From the NCBI RefSeq assembly GCF_009765905.1, contig NZ_LMUO01000019.1:1222292-1286291 (forward strand): a stretch of DNA of 64,000 bases, read 5' to 3'. Position numbers and translations under genes: made by a program. This DNA comes from Mucilaginibacter sp. L196 (lineage in GTDB: Bacteria; Bacteroidota; Bacteroidia; Sphingobacteriales; Sphingobacteriaceae). The notes under the pieces are model-generated. The model was not told the origin of the DNA and did no database searches. It saw only the letters and a list, made by a program, of their open reading frames with translations. Positions 50,575 through 59,904 of this stretch are shown here, piece by piece. Every line of letters starts with the position of its first letter. Within the stretch, counting starts at the first letter, position 1.

Positions 50575-52221
50575 ATGTGCACACGATATTTTTCAATCAT
50601 ACTCATTGTCTTTACCACTTTACTTTTCCAAAATACCTATGCGCAAACCATTGCTTTAAACTCCCTCAATTTGGCTATTGGTCAAAAAGCTGAGTTTGCG
50701 GTACAAAAAGAGGCGCGCATTGAAGTCATTAAAAAAATGACCCTACGAGCCTTATCCCCTACCAATCAGTATCAGGCTAATAAATTGCTATACGAGGAGT
50801 ATCAAAAATTCCGGATCGATTCCGCTGTAATTTATGCAACCAGGAACATAAATATAGCACAACAGCTCAATAGAGGCGATCTGTTGGTTGAATCCAAATT
50901 GCAGTTAACCAATCTTTATTCGTCTTCAGACCGATACCTTGAAGCCAAAGACTTGCTGAATTCCATAAACCGGGTTACTTTATCCGGACAGAATTTAATT
51001 GACTTTTACCAATCTCAGATACAACTTTATGAACATTATAATTCCGGCACTTATACCCAGACAAACCGGAACCGCATAAAATCTTATCGTGATTCTTTGT
51101 TAAAAATATTGCCACGTTCCTCAACAGCGTATGATATTAATCTTTCACAACAATATATTAACTCCGACAGTTTCAAGGCTGCCGATGATCTATTGAAGCC
51201 TATGCTTCTTACCAAAGGGAAAAGTCTTGCCGACTATGCTATGGCTAGCTACCTTTTAGGATCCAGTTATCAATCACAGAATAAACCAGATTCCGCCATA
51301 AGGTATTACGCATTATCAGCAATTGTGGACGTGCAAAACGCTATTAAGGATAACGCCTCCATGCAGGCATTGGCATTAGCCTGCTATCAAACCGGTGACA
51401 TCAATCATGCTTATATATTTACCCAGTCGGCAATTCAGGATGCAATCTTTAGCAATGTGAAATTTCGCACAGCGTATATGTCCGAACTGTATACCATAAT
51501 TAACTCCGCTTATCAGAAGAAAGAAGAAAAAGGAAAATCAGAACTAAAATTCTATTTGTCGTTGATTAGCATCCTGTCTGGCTTTCTTATAATAACCGTT
51601 ATTTACCTTTATAAGCAAATGAAGAAAATATCCGGGATAAAGGAGGAACTGGATGAAACCGGAAAGCAGTTAAGCGCGCTAAACAAAGAAATAAGTGAGA
51701 AAAATGTACATCTGAATGATATTAACGGAGAATTATCGGAAGCTAACAAGGTTAAGGAAACATATATCGCGCAATTTTTCGATCTCTGCTCCACGTACAT
51801 CAATAAGTTGGAAGACTACCGTAAGCTCTTGAATAAAAAGGCGCAGGATAAACAGTTGGAAGACCTGTTCCGGATGTTGCGTTCTACCCAAATGATCCAC
51901 AATGAGGCTGATGAACTCTATAAAATATTTGACAATATCTTTTTAAGCCTATACCCGAATTTTGTTTGTGAATTCAATTCATTGCTGATGCCAGAGGAGA
52001 AAATAATAGTAAAAGCCAGCGAGTTTTTAAACACTGAATTACGAATCTACGCTTTAATCCGGTTGGGCATCACTGATAGTGTTAAAATCGCATCCTTTTT
52101 GCGCTATTCTCTAAGTACAATCTATAACTATCGCACAGCAGCGCGTAATAAAGCGGCGGTATCCCGTGATACGTTTGAGTCACAAGTGATGAAAATAGGC
52201 AGCATCGATTTCCAGCCGTAA
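50575..52221 (+). CDS. DUF6377-domain membrane regulator of the GH3 genes
   Basis: The ATG at 50575 gives about 548 residues and opens a signal peptide (CTRYFSIILIVFTTLLFQNTYAQ). Codons from the earlier ATG at 50488 are less likely. A periplasmic TPR-like helical region follows, then one TM helix (LISILSGFLIITVIYLY), a coiled coil, and a C-terminal DUF6377 domain with an HTH-like segment (KIASFLRYSLSTIYNYRTAARNKA). Bacteroidota proteins of this form sit beside glycan-use genes and are thought to act as one-component membrane transcription regulators. Here it reads into two GH3 genes. Confidence 0.85.
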   Translation: MCTRYFSIILIVFTTLLFQNTYAQTIALNSLNLAIGQKAEFAVQKEARIEVIKKMTLRALSPTNQYQANKLLYEEYQKFRIDSAVIYATRNINIAQQLNRGDLLVESKLQLTNLYSSSDRYLEAKDLLNSINRVTLSGQNLIDFYQSQIQLYEHYNSGTYTQTNRNRIKSYRDSLLKILPRSSTAYDINLSQQYINSDSFKAADDLLKPMLLTKGKSLADYAMASYLLGSSYQSQNKPDSAIRYYALSAIVDVQNAIKDNASMQALALACYQTGDINHAYIFTQSAIQDAIFSNVKFRTAYMSELYTIINSAYQKKEEKGKSELKFYLSLISILSGFLIITVIYLYKQMKKISGIKEELDETGKQLSALNKEISEKNVHLNDINGELSEANKVKETYIAQFFDLCSTYINKLEDYRKLLNKKAQDKQLEDLFRMLRSTQMIHNEADELYKIFDNIFLSLYPNFVCEFNSLLMPEEKIIVKASEFLNTELRIYALIRLGITDSVKIASFLRYSLSTIYNYRTAARNKAAVSRDTFESQVMKIGSIDFQP

Positions 52222-52244
52222 AAGTACTCCTTCATACTACTTTT

Positions 52245-52296
52245 TGTGCACCTACAAATCTTATAAATAATTGATTATAAGACTTGTAGGTACACA
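52245..52296. promoter_or_regulatory. 22-base inverted repeat between the regulator and the first GH3 gene
   Basis: The arms 52245-52266 (TGTGCACCTACAAATCTTATAA) and 52275-52296 pair with two mismatches across 8 bases. It ends 106 bases before the GH3 start. It could be the terminator of the regulator gene or an operator for its HTH. Confidence 0.5.
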
Positions 52297-52402
52297 AATC
52301 CACTACTATTTTTATAGCGCTATTTAACCTTCCAACCTATCCCGCTAATTTTACACTCGGTTGTCTCACGGCAACCAAACTATATAAACCCAAAACTATA
52401 CC

Positions 52403-54685
52403 ATGCCGAAAAAATTATTAGCCACGCTCCTGGCGTGCGCCATTGCTGTGACGCTGCATGCCCAGCAACCCAAAGATGCCAAAATGGATGTGTTCGTTAC
52501 GCAGCTGATGAAAAAGATGACCATCGATGAAAAAATCGGTCAACTAAACCTTCAGACGGAAGGAGACATCGTTACCGGTGTAGGCGGTAACAGCCTAAGT
52601 ACAGAAAGGCTAAAAAAGGGTCTTGTTGGCGGGATGTTTAATATAAAAGGCGCGGCAAAAATCAGGGCCATACAGAAGATAGCAGTTGAGCAGAGCCGCC
52701 TGAAGATACCGGTGCTATTCGGCATGGATGTGATTCATGGTTATGAAACGATCTTTCCTATTCCTCTTGGCCTGGCATGTACCTGGGATATGCCAGCAAT
52801 TGAGCAATCCGCGCGTATTGCGGCAATTGAAGCAAGTTCAGACGGCATTTGCTGGACCTTCAGCCCGATGGTTGATATCACCCGTGACCCGCGTTGGGGC
52901 CGCGTGGCGGAAGCTGGCGGCGAAGACCCATATCTTGGCGGCCGGATCGCCGAAGCGATGGTGACCGGATACCAGGGTAAAGACAACTTTTCCTCAAACA
53001 CGGATATTATGTCATGTGTTAAGCATTTTGCGTTATATGGGGCTGTAGAAGCAGGTCGTGATTATAATCCAGCGGACATGAGCACTTTCCGTATGTTCAA
53101 TGATTACCTATACCCTTACCAGGCTGCAGTAGATGCCGGTGCCGGTAGTGTAATGGCTTCCTTCAATTCGGTAAATGGCACCCCCGCCCATGCTAACCGC
53201 TGGCTGTTGACAGACGTGCTGCGAAAGCAATGGCACTTTAACGGGTTCACAGTGGCAGATTATGGCGGCGTAGGTGAACTTGTTAACCACGGCCTTGGAA
53301 ATATTCAGCAAGTTTCCGCACGTGCCCTGAAAGCCGGCCTTGATGTGGATATGGTTTCGGAGGGGTACTTGTCTACCTTGAAGAAATCTTACCAGGAAGG
53401 AAAAGTTACTTTGGCAGAAATCGATGCAGCCTGTCGCAGAATGCTGGAAGCAAAGTACAAGCTGGGTCTCTTCGCTAATCCTTATAAGTATTGTGACGAA
53501 AGCCGCGCGAGTAAATCCATTTACACGCCTGAACATTTAGCAATTGCCCGTAAAACCGCGGCAGAAAGTTTTGTACTGCTTAAAAACGAACAACACCTGC
53601 TACCCCTGAAGCCAGGAAAAACAATAGCTGTAATCGGCCCCCTTGCAAACACACGCTCAAACATGGTTGGCACCTGGAGCGTTGCAGCTGATCTTACTAA
53701 ACCGGCAACCGTTGTGGAAGGCTTGCAAGCTGCCGCCGGACCGGACACCAAAATTATTTACGCTAAAGGCTCTAATCTATTTGCCGATTCAACCATGGAA
53801 GCCAATGGGACAATGTTCGGGCGAAAACTGGATCGCGACAATCGCACCGATAACCAACTCAGAGCGGAGGCTATCAAGGCTGCTGAAAAGGCAGATGTAA
53901 TTGTGGCGGTTATGGGTGAAGCTTCGGAAATGAGCGGCGAATCCAGCAGCCGCACGGACATCTCTATTCCCGATGTGCAGGAAAACTTGCTTAAAGAACT
54001 GGTAAAAACCGGCAAGCCTGTGGTATTGGTGCTCTTTACCGGCCGGCCGCTGACACTAGTATGGGAAGATAAAAATGTCCCTGCCATATTGAACGTTTGG
54101 TTTGGCGGCAGCGAAGCCGCAAATGCTATCGGCGATGTTGTATATGGTAAAGTTAGCCCCAGCGGAAGATTAGTGTCTACCTTTCCACGGAGCGTTGGCC
54201 AGATACCGCTGTATTACAATAACTTCAGCACTGGCCGTCCTGCCTCCGATCACGGATTTGAAAAGTTCAGGAGCAATTACATGGACGAAAAAAACGCACC
54301 GCTTTATCCCTTTGGCTATGGTTTAAGTTATACCCATTTTTCCTACGGCGATATAAAACTAAGCGCTTCGGAACTTAGTACTAAAAGTAACGTTACCGCC
54401 GCTATCGAAGTAAAAAATGACGGCAAGGAAGATGGTGACGAAATTGTTCAATTATATATCCATCAGCGTGTAGGTTCTACTGTACGCCCAGTTAAGGAGC
54501 TAAAAGGATTCCAAAGGATCCATTTAAAAGCGGGCGAGGCAAAAACAGTACGCTTTACCATCGATAACGACATGCTTAAGTACTATAATGCAGACCTGGC
54601 CTATAAGGCCGAACCTGGAGATTTCGATGTCATGATCGGTACCAATAGCCGGGATGTAAAATCTACAAAATTGACTCTTAAATAA
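52403..54685 (+). CDS. bglX: GH3 beta-glucosidase BglX
   Basis: This 760-residue periplasmic GH3 enzyme has a signal peptide (KKLLATLLACAIAVTLHAQ), the N-terminal TIM barrel with MDVIHGYETIFPIPLGLA, and the catalytic nucleophile Asp286 in FTVADYGGVGEL. The C-terminal alpha/beta domain and a fibronectin-III-like end domain (KNDGKEDGDEIVQLYIHQRV) follow. The size and motifs match BglX (about 765 residues). It releases glucose or other sugars from the non-reducing end of beta-glucosides, and the exact linkage is unknown. The second GH3 gene follows after 8 bases. Confidence 0.94.
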   Translation: MPKKLLATLLACAIAVTLHAQQPKDAKMDVFVTQLMKKMTIDEKIGQLNLQTEGDIVTGVGGNSLSTERLKKGLVGGMFNIKGAAKIRAIQKIAVEQSRLKIPVLFGMDVIHGYETIFPIPLGLACTWDMPAIEQSARIAAIEASSDGICWTFSPMVDITRDPRWGRVAEAGGEDPYLGGRIAEAMVTGYQGKDNFSSNTDIMSCVKHFALYGAVEAGRDYNPADMSTFRMFNDYLYPYQAAVDAGAGSVMASFNSVNGTPAHANRWLLTDVLRKQWHFNGFTVADYGGVGELVNHGLGNIQQVSARALKAGLDVDMVSEGYLSTLKKSYQEGKVTLAEIDAACRRMLEAKYKLGLFANPYKYCDESRASKSIYTPEHLAIARKTAAESFVLLKNEQHLLPLKPGKTIAVIGPLANTRSNMVGTWSVAADLTKPATVVEGLQAAAGPDTKIIYAKGSNLFADSTMEANGTMFGRKLDRDNRTDNQLRAEAIKAAEKADVIVAVMGEASEMSGESSSRTDISIPDVQENLLKELVKTGKPVVLVLFTGRPLTLVWEDKNVPAILNVWFGGSEAANAIGDVVYGKVSPSGRLVSTFPRSVGQIPLYYNNFSTGRPASDHGFEKFRSNYMDEKNAPLYPFGYGLSYTHFSYGDIKLSASELSTKSNVTAAIEVKNDGKEDGDEIVQLYIHQRVGSTVRPVKELKGFQRIHLKAGEAKTVRFTIDNDMLKYYNADLAYKAEPGDFDVMIGTNSRDVKSTKLTLK

Positions 54686-54693
54686 TTCATCTT

Positions 54694-56910
54694 ATGTTCA
54701 AAAAATTTATTGTTTTACTCTTTATTTCTGTAGTTGCCACTACAATCAGCAAGGCACAAAATCATGTCCCGGTTTATCTGGATGACAGCCAGCCAATCAA
54801 TGTGAGGGTCGACGACGCCTTATCACGAATGACTTTACAGGAAAAAATTAATATGATCCACGCACAATCCAAATTCAGCTCACCAGGTGTTCCTCGCCTT
54901 GGCATTCCTGAAAACTGGGCCGATGACGGGCCTCACGGTATCCGGCCGGATGTACTGTGGGATGAGTGGACACAAGCAGGGCAAACCAATGATTCTTGTA
55001 TGGCTTTTCCGGCGCTTACCTGCCTGGCCGCGACCTGGAACCGGGATATGTCCCATCTATACGGCAAATCACTGGGCGAAGAAGCCCGCTATCGCAATAA
55101 AAATATACTACTCGGACCGGGTGTCAATATTTACCGCTCCCCATTGAACGGTCGAAACTTCGAATATTTTGGTGAAGATCCGTTTCTTACTTCCAAAATG
55201 GTTGTCCCTTATATCAAGGGGATTCAGGAAAATGGTGTCGCAGCGTGTGTAAAACATTTTGCACTGAACAATTCGGAAAGTAACCGCAATACAGTTAATG
55301 TAAATGTTGATGACCGAACTCTTTACGAAATTTACTTACCTGCATTCAAGGCCGCAGTCCAGGAAGGCGGAGCATGGGCAATAATGGGCTCTTATAATAT
55401 GTACAAAGGGGAGTATTGTTGCCAGAATGAATATCTTCTTAATGATATTCTACGCAAAGAATGGGGATTTCAAGGTGTCGTCGTATCCGACTGGGGCGGT
55501 ACTCACGACACCAAGCAAGCTATATTTAACGGGCTGGATATGGAATTTGGTAGCTGGACAAATGGCTTGAACTTTGGGAAAAGCAATGCCTATGACAACT
55601 ATTACCTGGCTGCGCCATACCTAAAAATGATTCAATCCGGTGAGGTAGGCACCAAAGAACTGGATGATAAAGTCCGCCACATTCTCCGTTTGTGCTTCCT
55701 AACAACCATGAATAAGAACCGTCCTGTAGGATCACTGGGGTCGGAGGAACATTCGCTTGCAGCGCGCAAGATTGCCGAAGAAGGAATCGTACTGTTAAAG
55801 AACGATAAGCATGTACTGCCAATCGATGTGCATAAAGTAAAACGAATCGCGGTTATCGGTGAAAATGCGATCAAATGGATGACAGTAGGCGGCGGTAGCT
55901 CGTCTCTGAAAGCAAAGTACGAGATCTCGCCGATTGAAGGACTCAAAAAAAGAATCGGTAATCAGGCCGAAATTGTTTACGCACGCGGCTACGTTGGCGA
56001 TACAACCGGAGACTATAACGGAGTGGTAACGGGGCAGCACCTCACTGATAACAGGACACCGGCCCAACTCATCGATGAAGCTGTACGTGTAGCAAAAGAC
56101 GCGGACGTCGTGATATTTGTAGGCGGCCTGAACAAGAGTCCTCATCAGGACGATGAGGGTTTCGACAGGCTCGGTCTAAACCTTCCTTATGGGCAGGATG
56201 ATGTAATTGCGGCAATTGCCAGGGTTAACAAAAATGTGGTCTATGTAAATATTTCCGGTAATGCCGTTGCCATGCCATGGGTTAATCAGGTACCAGCTAT
56301 TGTTCAGGGATGGTTCCTGGGATCAGAGGCGGGCAATGCCCTTGCAGCAATCCTGTTGGGTGATGTAAACCCTTCGGGAAAGCTCACTTTTACCTTCCCG
56401 GTAAAACTTGATGATAATGGTGCGCAGGCTTTAGATGCCTTTCCGGGGACAAACCAGGTCACTTATAAAGAAGGCATTTTTGTAGGTTATCGCTGGGCGG
56501 AAGAAAAACACATCAAGCCGTTGTTCGCCTTTGGGCATGGGCTCAGCTATACTACCTTTGAATATGGAAAAGTGACAAGTGACAAAAAAAGCATGTCATC
56601 GTCAGATCAAATTACCTTTTCGGTCAAAGTGAAAAATACAGGAACTCGGGCTGGGGAAGAAGTCGTTCAGCTGTATATTAGCGACCTCAAAAGTTCCGTC
56701 CCAAGGCCTGTTAAAGAATTAAAGGGATTTGAAAAAATCACGCTTCAGCCAAACGAGGAGAAGACAGTTACTTTCACAATTGACAAATCAGCATTAAGTT
56801 ATTTTGATATTGCTAAACATGGCTGGGTTGCCGAACCGGGCGACTTCACAGCACTTGTAGGGGCCGCATCGGATGATATCAGGACAAAAATCTTATTCAC
56901 CCTAAATTAA
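54694..56910 (+). CDS. GH3 glycosidase (second copy)
   Basis: This 738-residue secreted GH3 enzyme has a signal peptide (FKKFIVLLFISVVATTISKAQ). The nucleophile Asp266 lies in VVVSDWGGTH, and the typical KHFALNNSE, GSYNMY and GLSYTTFEY motifs are present. A fibronectin-III-like domain is at the end. It is only distantly related to the BglX gene before it, so the pair likely has different substrates, for example beta-glucoside against beta-xyloside or cello-oligomers. It is followed after 16 bases by a truncated acyltransferase gene. Confidence 0.94.
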   Translation: MFKKFIVLLFISVVATTISKAQNHVPVYLDDSQPINVRVDDALSRMTLQEKINMIHAQSKFSSPGVPRLGIPENWADDGPHGIRPDVLWDEWTQAGQTNDSCMAFPALTCLAATWNRDMSHLYGKSLGEEARYRNKNILLGPGVNIYRSPLNGRNFEYFGEDPFLTSKMVVPYIKGIQENGVAACVKHFALNNSESNRNTVNVNVDDRTLYEIYLPAFKAAVQEGGAWAIMGSYNMYKGEYCCQNEYLLNDILRKEWGFQGVVVSDWGGTHDTKQAIFNGLDMEFGSWTNGLNFGKSNAYDNYYLAAPYLKMIQSGEVGTKELDDKVRHILRLCFLTTMNKNRPVGSLGSEEHSLAARKIAEEGIVLLKNDKHVLPIDVHKVKRIAVIGENAIKWMTVGGGSSSLKAKYEISPIEGLKKRIGNQAEIVYARGYVGDTTGDYNGVVTGQHLTDNRTPAQLIDEAVRVAKDADVVIFVGGLNKSPHQDDEGFDRLGLNLPYGQDDVIAAIARVNKNVVYVNISGNAVAMPWVNQVPAIVQGWFLGSEAGNALAAILLGDVNPSGKLTFTFPVKLDDNGAQALDAFPGTNQVTYKEGIFVGYRWAEEKHIKPLFAFGHGLSYTTFEYGKVTSDKKSMSSSDQITFSVKVKNTGTRAGEEVVQLYISDLKSSVPRPVKELKGFEKITLQPNEEKTVTFTIDKSALSYFDIAKHGWVAEPGDFTALVGAASDDIRTKILFTLN

Positions 56911-56926
56911 ATTTAAAACAAAAATA

Positions 56927-57277
56927 ATGCTGGACGCAAATTCTATAAAATCCAAACCACATTACCCGATACTGGACGGGCTCCGTGGGGTTGCCGCCAT
57001 GATTGTTGTACTATTCCATATTTGTGAAGCAAATTCCACCGGCCCATATGACCAGCTGATTAATCACGGTTATCTGGCAGTCGATTTCTTCTTTGTTCTA
57101 TCGGGGTTTGTGATAGGTTACGCTTACGATGACCGATGGGGTAAGCTCACTATAGGAGGATTTTTTAAACGCCGCCTGGGGCGGTTGCAGCCAATGGTTA
57201 TAATGGGAATGCTTATTGGCGCAGCCTGTTTTTATTTTGGAGACTCTCATTATGATGAACCTGTCAGGGCGTGCTAA
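56927..57277 (+). pseudogene. Truncated acyltransferase-3 family protein
   Basis: Only 116 residues remain of a membrane acyltransferase usually 350-400 residues long. The conserved start (ILDGLRGVAAMIVVLFHI, then YLAVDFFFVLSGFVIGYAYD and FFKRRLGRL) is intact. Reading stops after the third helix (YFGDSHYDEPVRAC), and the sequence beyond no longer resembles the family. Deletion at the island's right side is the likely cause. In the intact state it would acetylate a sugar or glycan. Confidence 0.8.
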
Positions 57278-57789
57278 AGAAAAGATGGAAATAAATAGTG
57301 TTGGATAACGAAAAAAATAAGGCTTTTTTGGGGGGGTATATGATTTATCGTTTGTGGTAAATGTCCTTGAATACAAAGCAGTACGGGTTTTACATTGGCG
57401 ACAATTAGACGGAGAATATTTACTATTACAATCCAGCATCCATAAATCAAACGAATAATGGCCTAAGTAGATATTGAGAGAAGCTTAACCAGGCAGTTCC
57501 AAGTTACAATAAATGCGTAAAATATCTCGTTTATATCAAGGTTCGAAATCCTCTAACTCTCCGCTGGTATCAATATCAAAACATATTAAAAACCTGCAAA
57601 TAAAACGATTACTGGCTTTTTATTTGCCCCCATCCAAATTATGCATCTTTTCTCAAATAAAAGGTAAGTGATTCGATGAGTAGATTTATCTCAACTTATC
57701 ATTAAATAAACATTACTTAACTAATTGATTACAAAGACTATATAAACAATATAATTTATATTTTATTTACTCATTCAATCAATTTCTAT
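57278..57789. other. 512-base decayed stretch with a tRNA 3'-end-like fragment
   Basis: No gene is seen. At 57540-57564 the sequence GGTTCGAAATCC...CTCTCCGC resembles the 3' end of tRNA-Ser (49653-49675) at 21 positions with two mismatches and two one-base insertions. It may be the far attachment site of a lost or decayed integrative element. The rest is AT-rich. Confidence 0.5.
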
Positions 57790-59883
57790 TTATAAATGAT
57801 AAAGAACTTTTCTATCAATATTGGCCCAATCACCCTTATCACTTTTCCATCTCAGCTTTAATTGCGGTGATATTCCTTTTTGCAACAAATAATTTAGTTT
57901 TATGGCATGATAGCCAGCTTTTAGATAAGCATCCTGTGTGATTTCTGAATTCGACTGATAGTTAAAATCCTCATCAATTAACGTGGCTTCATGTAAGCGT
58001 AAATAAGCTTTTCCTGTTGTTTGCATGGAGAAAGTGTAGATACCATCGGCCGGTACCTTTATAAACCCCTGATAACAGATCATACCTTCTTTTTTATCAT
58101 CTTCTTTTCCAGCTACATTATCCGTTAATCCTTTCTCATTCGGGGTCAAATTCTTTTCAGAAATTACCCAGGGAAAGTTTCCCTTGTAAAACTTCCTGTT
58201 AACTCCCGGCATTAATTCCCCTGCAACCGTATCCGCCGGGATCAGTACGTTATCATAAGGGCGGGGCGCTTCAGCATCTGTATGGCGCACCTGCAATACC
58301 TTGGTTTTCATTTGCGCCTGTATTTTCTCATACCCGAGTTTCAGCGCCAGGTTATCTGCTTCTTTTGGGTCTTTAACTACATTGTATATTTCAAAATCAT
58401 CATCGGCAGATTCAATTTGGTACCGTACACCAACCAGATCGTCCATTCGTATCATTTGCATCTGGTCTCTTTTTCTGTTACGTCTGCTGGCTTCAAACTC
58501 TTTAAAATCCGGAGTTCTTCCGCCTTCATAATACTCTACATAAACCAAGCTATTTTGTTGTTTTTCTTTACCGGTTAAATCAGGCAGCAAGGAAACACCA
58601 TCCGTTCTGGCCGGAGGCTGAATGTGTGCTACGTCGGCAAAAGTTGCCATCCAGTCTGACAGCATGCTGGGTGTGGCAATTGTTTTCCCGGGTGCTATAT
58701 GATTAGGCCATTCAGCCAGTGTTGGCATTCTCAGGCCACCTTCCCAACAATCTCTTTTTATACCGTCAAAAGGCCCGTAACTTCCAAAAAAGGTGGGATG
58801 ATTGGGTATATAGGAAGCTGGCAAATAAGATTCAATAGACGGACCGTTATCAGAGGTAAAAATGACCAGCGTATTATCATCTATCTTTAAATCGACCAAT
58901 AGTTGCATAATATCTCCCACAGCATCATCTATTCTGCGGTTAGCTGTGGCGTATCTTTTATAAGTTTCGGGCCAGGCTACTTCGGAGGTAGCAGGATTAC
59001 TGTCATTATCATAAGTAGCATTGGCATATTCGGGATACATATATGAATCAACCTTGCCGCTTGCTGTATTGATCATGTGCCCTGACTCGCCCAGCCATTG
59101 CATGCCGCCTTTTAATCCCCCACCTTGTGGATAGGCCTGGGTAGGCAATTCTATAACCGCATGCGGTGTGTCATAAGCCAGGTACATAAAGAAAGGTTTG
59201 GCAGCATCTTTACCTCTTTCATGTGCTATTATATATTTTTTTGCGGCCGCAGTCCACAAATCTGCCGTGTAACATTTACTTAAACCAGCCGACACTTCTT
59301 TATAATCGCTCCAAACTTCTTTTTTTCCATCATAAATACCTTCAAAGGGGTAATGTTCGTGCCCATCTTTGTGCCGCATGTACCCATAATAAGTATCAAA
59401 TCCTCTTTTTAGGGGATGTGCGGGCCAATTTGGGCCTTCTTCTTTAACACCTTGCAGCCCCCATTTTCCAATTGCTACCGTATTATAACCGGCCTGCTTC
59501 AATACTGTGGCCAAAGTATGGTTGTTTTCCAGTTCTTTATCAAATTGATTATCCCTAACACTCGCATTTCCCTGGTTAACACCTGTTAATAAAGATGCCC
59601 TGGATGGTGCACAAACGGGCGCGTCGCAATATTGCTGGGTAAATTTCGCGCCCTTTTTTGCCATTATATCTAAATTGGGAGTTAGCTCATAAGGCTTGCT
59701 CCTATCGCCTGATTCTTGCCGCTGTTTTTGAAAGAATACACCCACATCTCCATAACCCATATCATCTGTCAGGATAAATATGATGTTGGGCTTCTGTTGT
59801 GCCTGAGTTGTTAAATTAAAGAAAGTCAACAGCAATACATTTATGATGATAATAGCGGCATATTTTTTTTTCATCCAATTCAT
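57790..59883 (-). CDS. Sulfatase with C-terminal PA14-like domain
   Basis: This 697-residue secreted sulfatase has a signal peptide, the metal-site ILTDDMGYGDVG near residue 38, and the formylglycine site Cys91 in CAPSR. The second metal site (FTSDNGPS) lies near residue 345. After the sulfatase core, residues from about 590 to 697 form a beta-rich segment with FIKVPADGIYTFSMQT and LKLRWKSDKG, like PA14-type carbohydrate-binding domains. Desulfation of a glycan is the likely role. It is last in a leftward set with GH2 and two more sulfatase genes. Confidence 0.92.
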   Translation of the reverse strand: MNWMKKKYAAIIIINVLLLTFFNLTTQAQQKPNIIFILTDDMGYGDVGVFFQKQRQESGDRSKPYELTPNLDIMAKKGAKFTQQYCDAPVCAPSRASLLTGVNQGNASVRDNQFDKELENNHTLATVLKQAGYNTVAIGKWGLQGVKEEGPNWPAHPLKRGFDTYYGYMRHKDGHEHYPFEGIYDGKKEVWSDYKEVSAGLSKCYTADLWTAAAKKYIIAHERGKDAAKPFFMYLAYDTPHAVIELPTQAYPQGGGLKGGMQWLGESGHMINTASGKVDSYMYPEYANATYDNDSNPATSEVAWPETYKRYATANRRIDDAVGDIMQLLVDLKIDDNTLVIFTSDNGPSIESYLPASYIPNHPTFFGSYGPFDGIKRDCWEGGLRMPTLAEWPNHIAPGKTIATPSMLSDWMATFADVAHIQPPARTDGVSLLPDLTGKEKQQNSLVYVEYYEGGRTPDFKEFEASRRNRKRDQMQMIRMDDLVGVRYQIESADDDFEIYNVVKDPKEADNLALKLGYEKIQAQMKTKVLQVRHTDAEAPRPYDNVLIPADTVAGELMPGVNRKFYKGNFPWVISEKNLTPNEKGLTDNVAGKEDDKKEGMICYQGFIKVPADGIYTFSMQTTGKAYLRLHEATLIDEDFNYQSNSEITQDAYLKAGYHAIKLNYLLQKGISPQLKLRWKSDKGDWANIDRKVLYHL

Positions 59884-59904
59884 TTTTGCAGGGGCTTTAT
59901 TTGA

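Noticed and set aside
50394-50618. A 74-codon leftward frame with hydrophobic stretches
   Set aside because: It overlaps the signal-peptide region of the DUF6377 gene on the other strand, and its hydrophobicity follows from AT-rich sequence.
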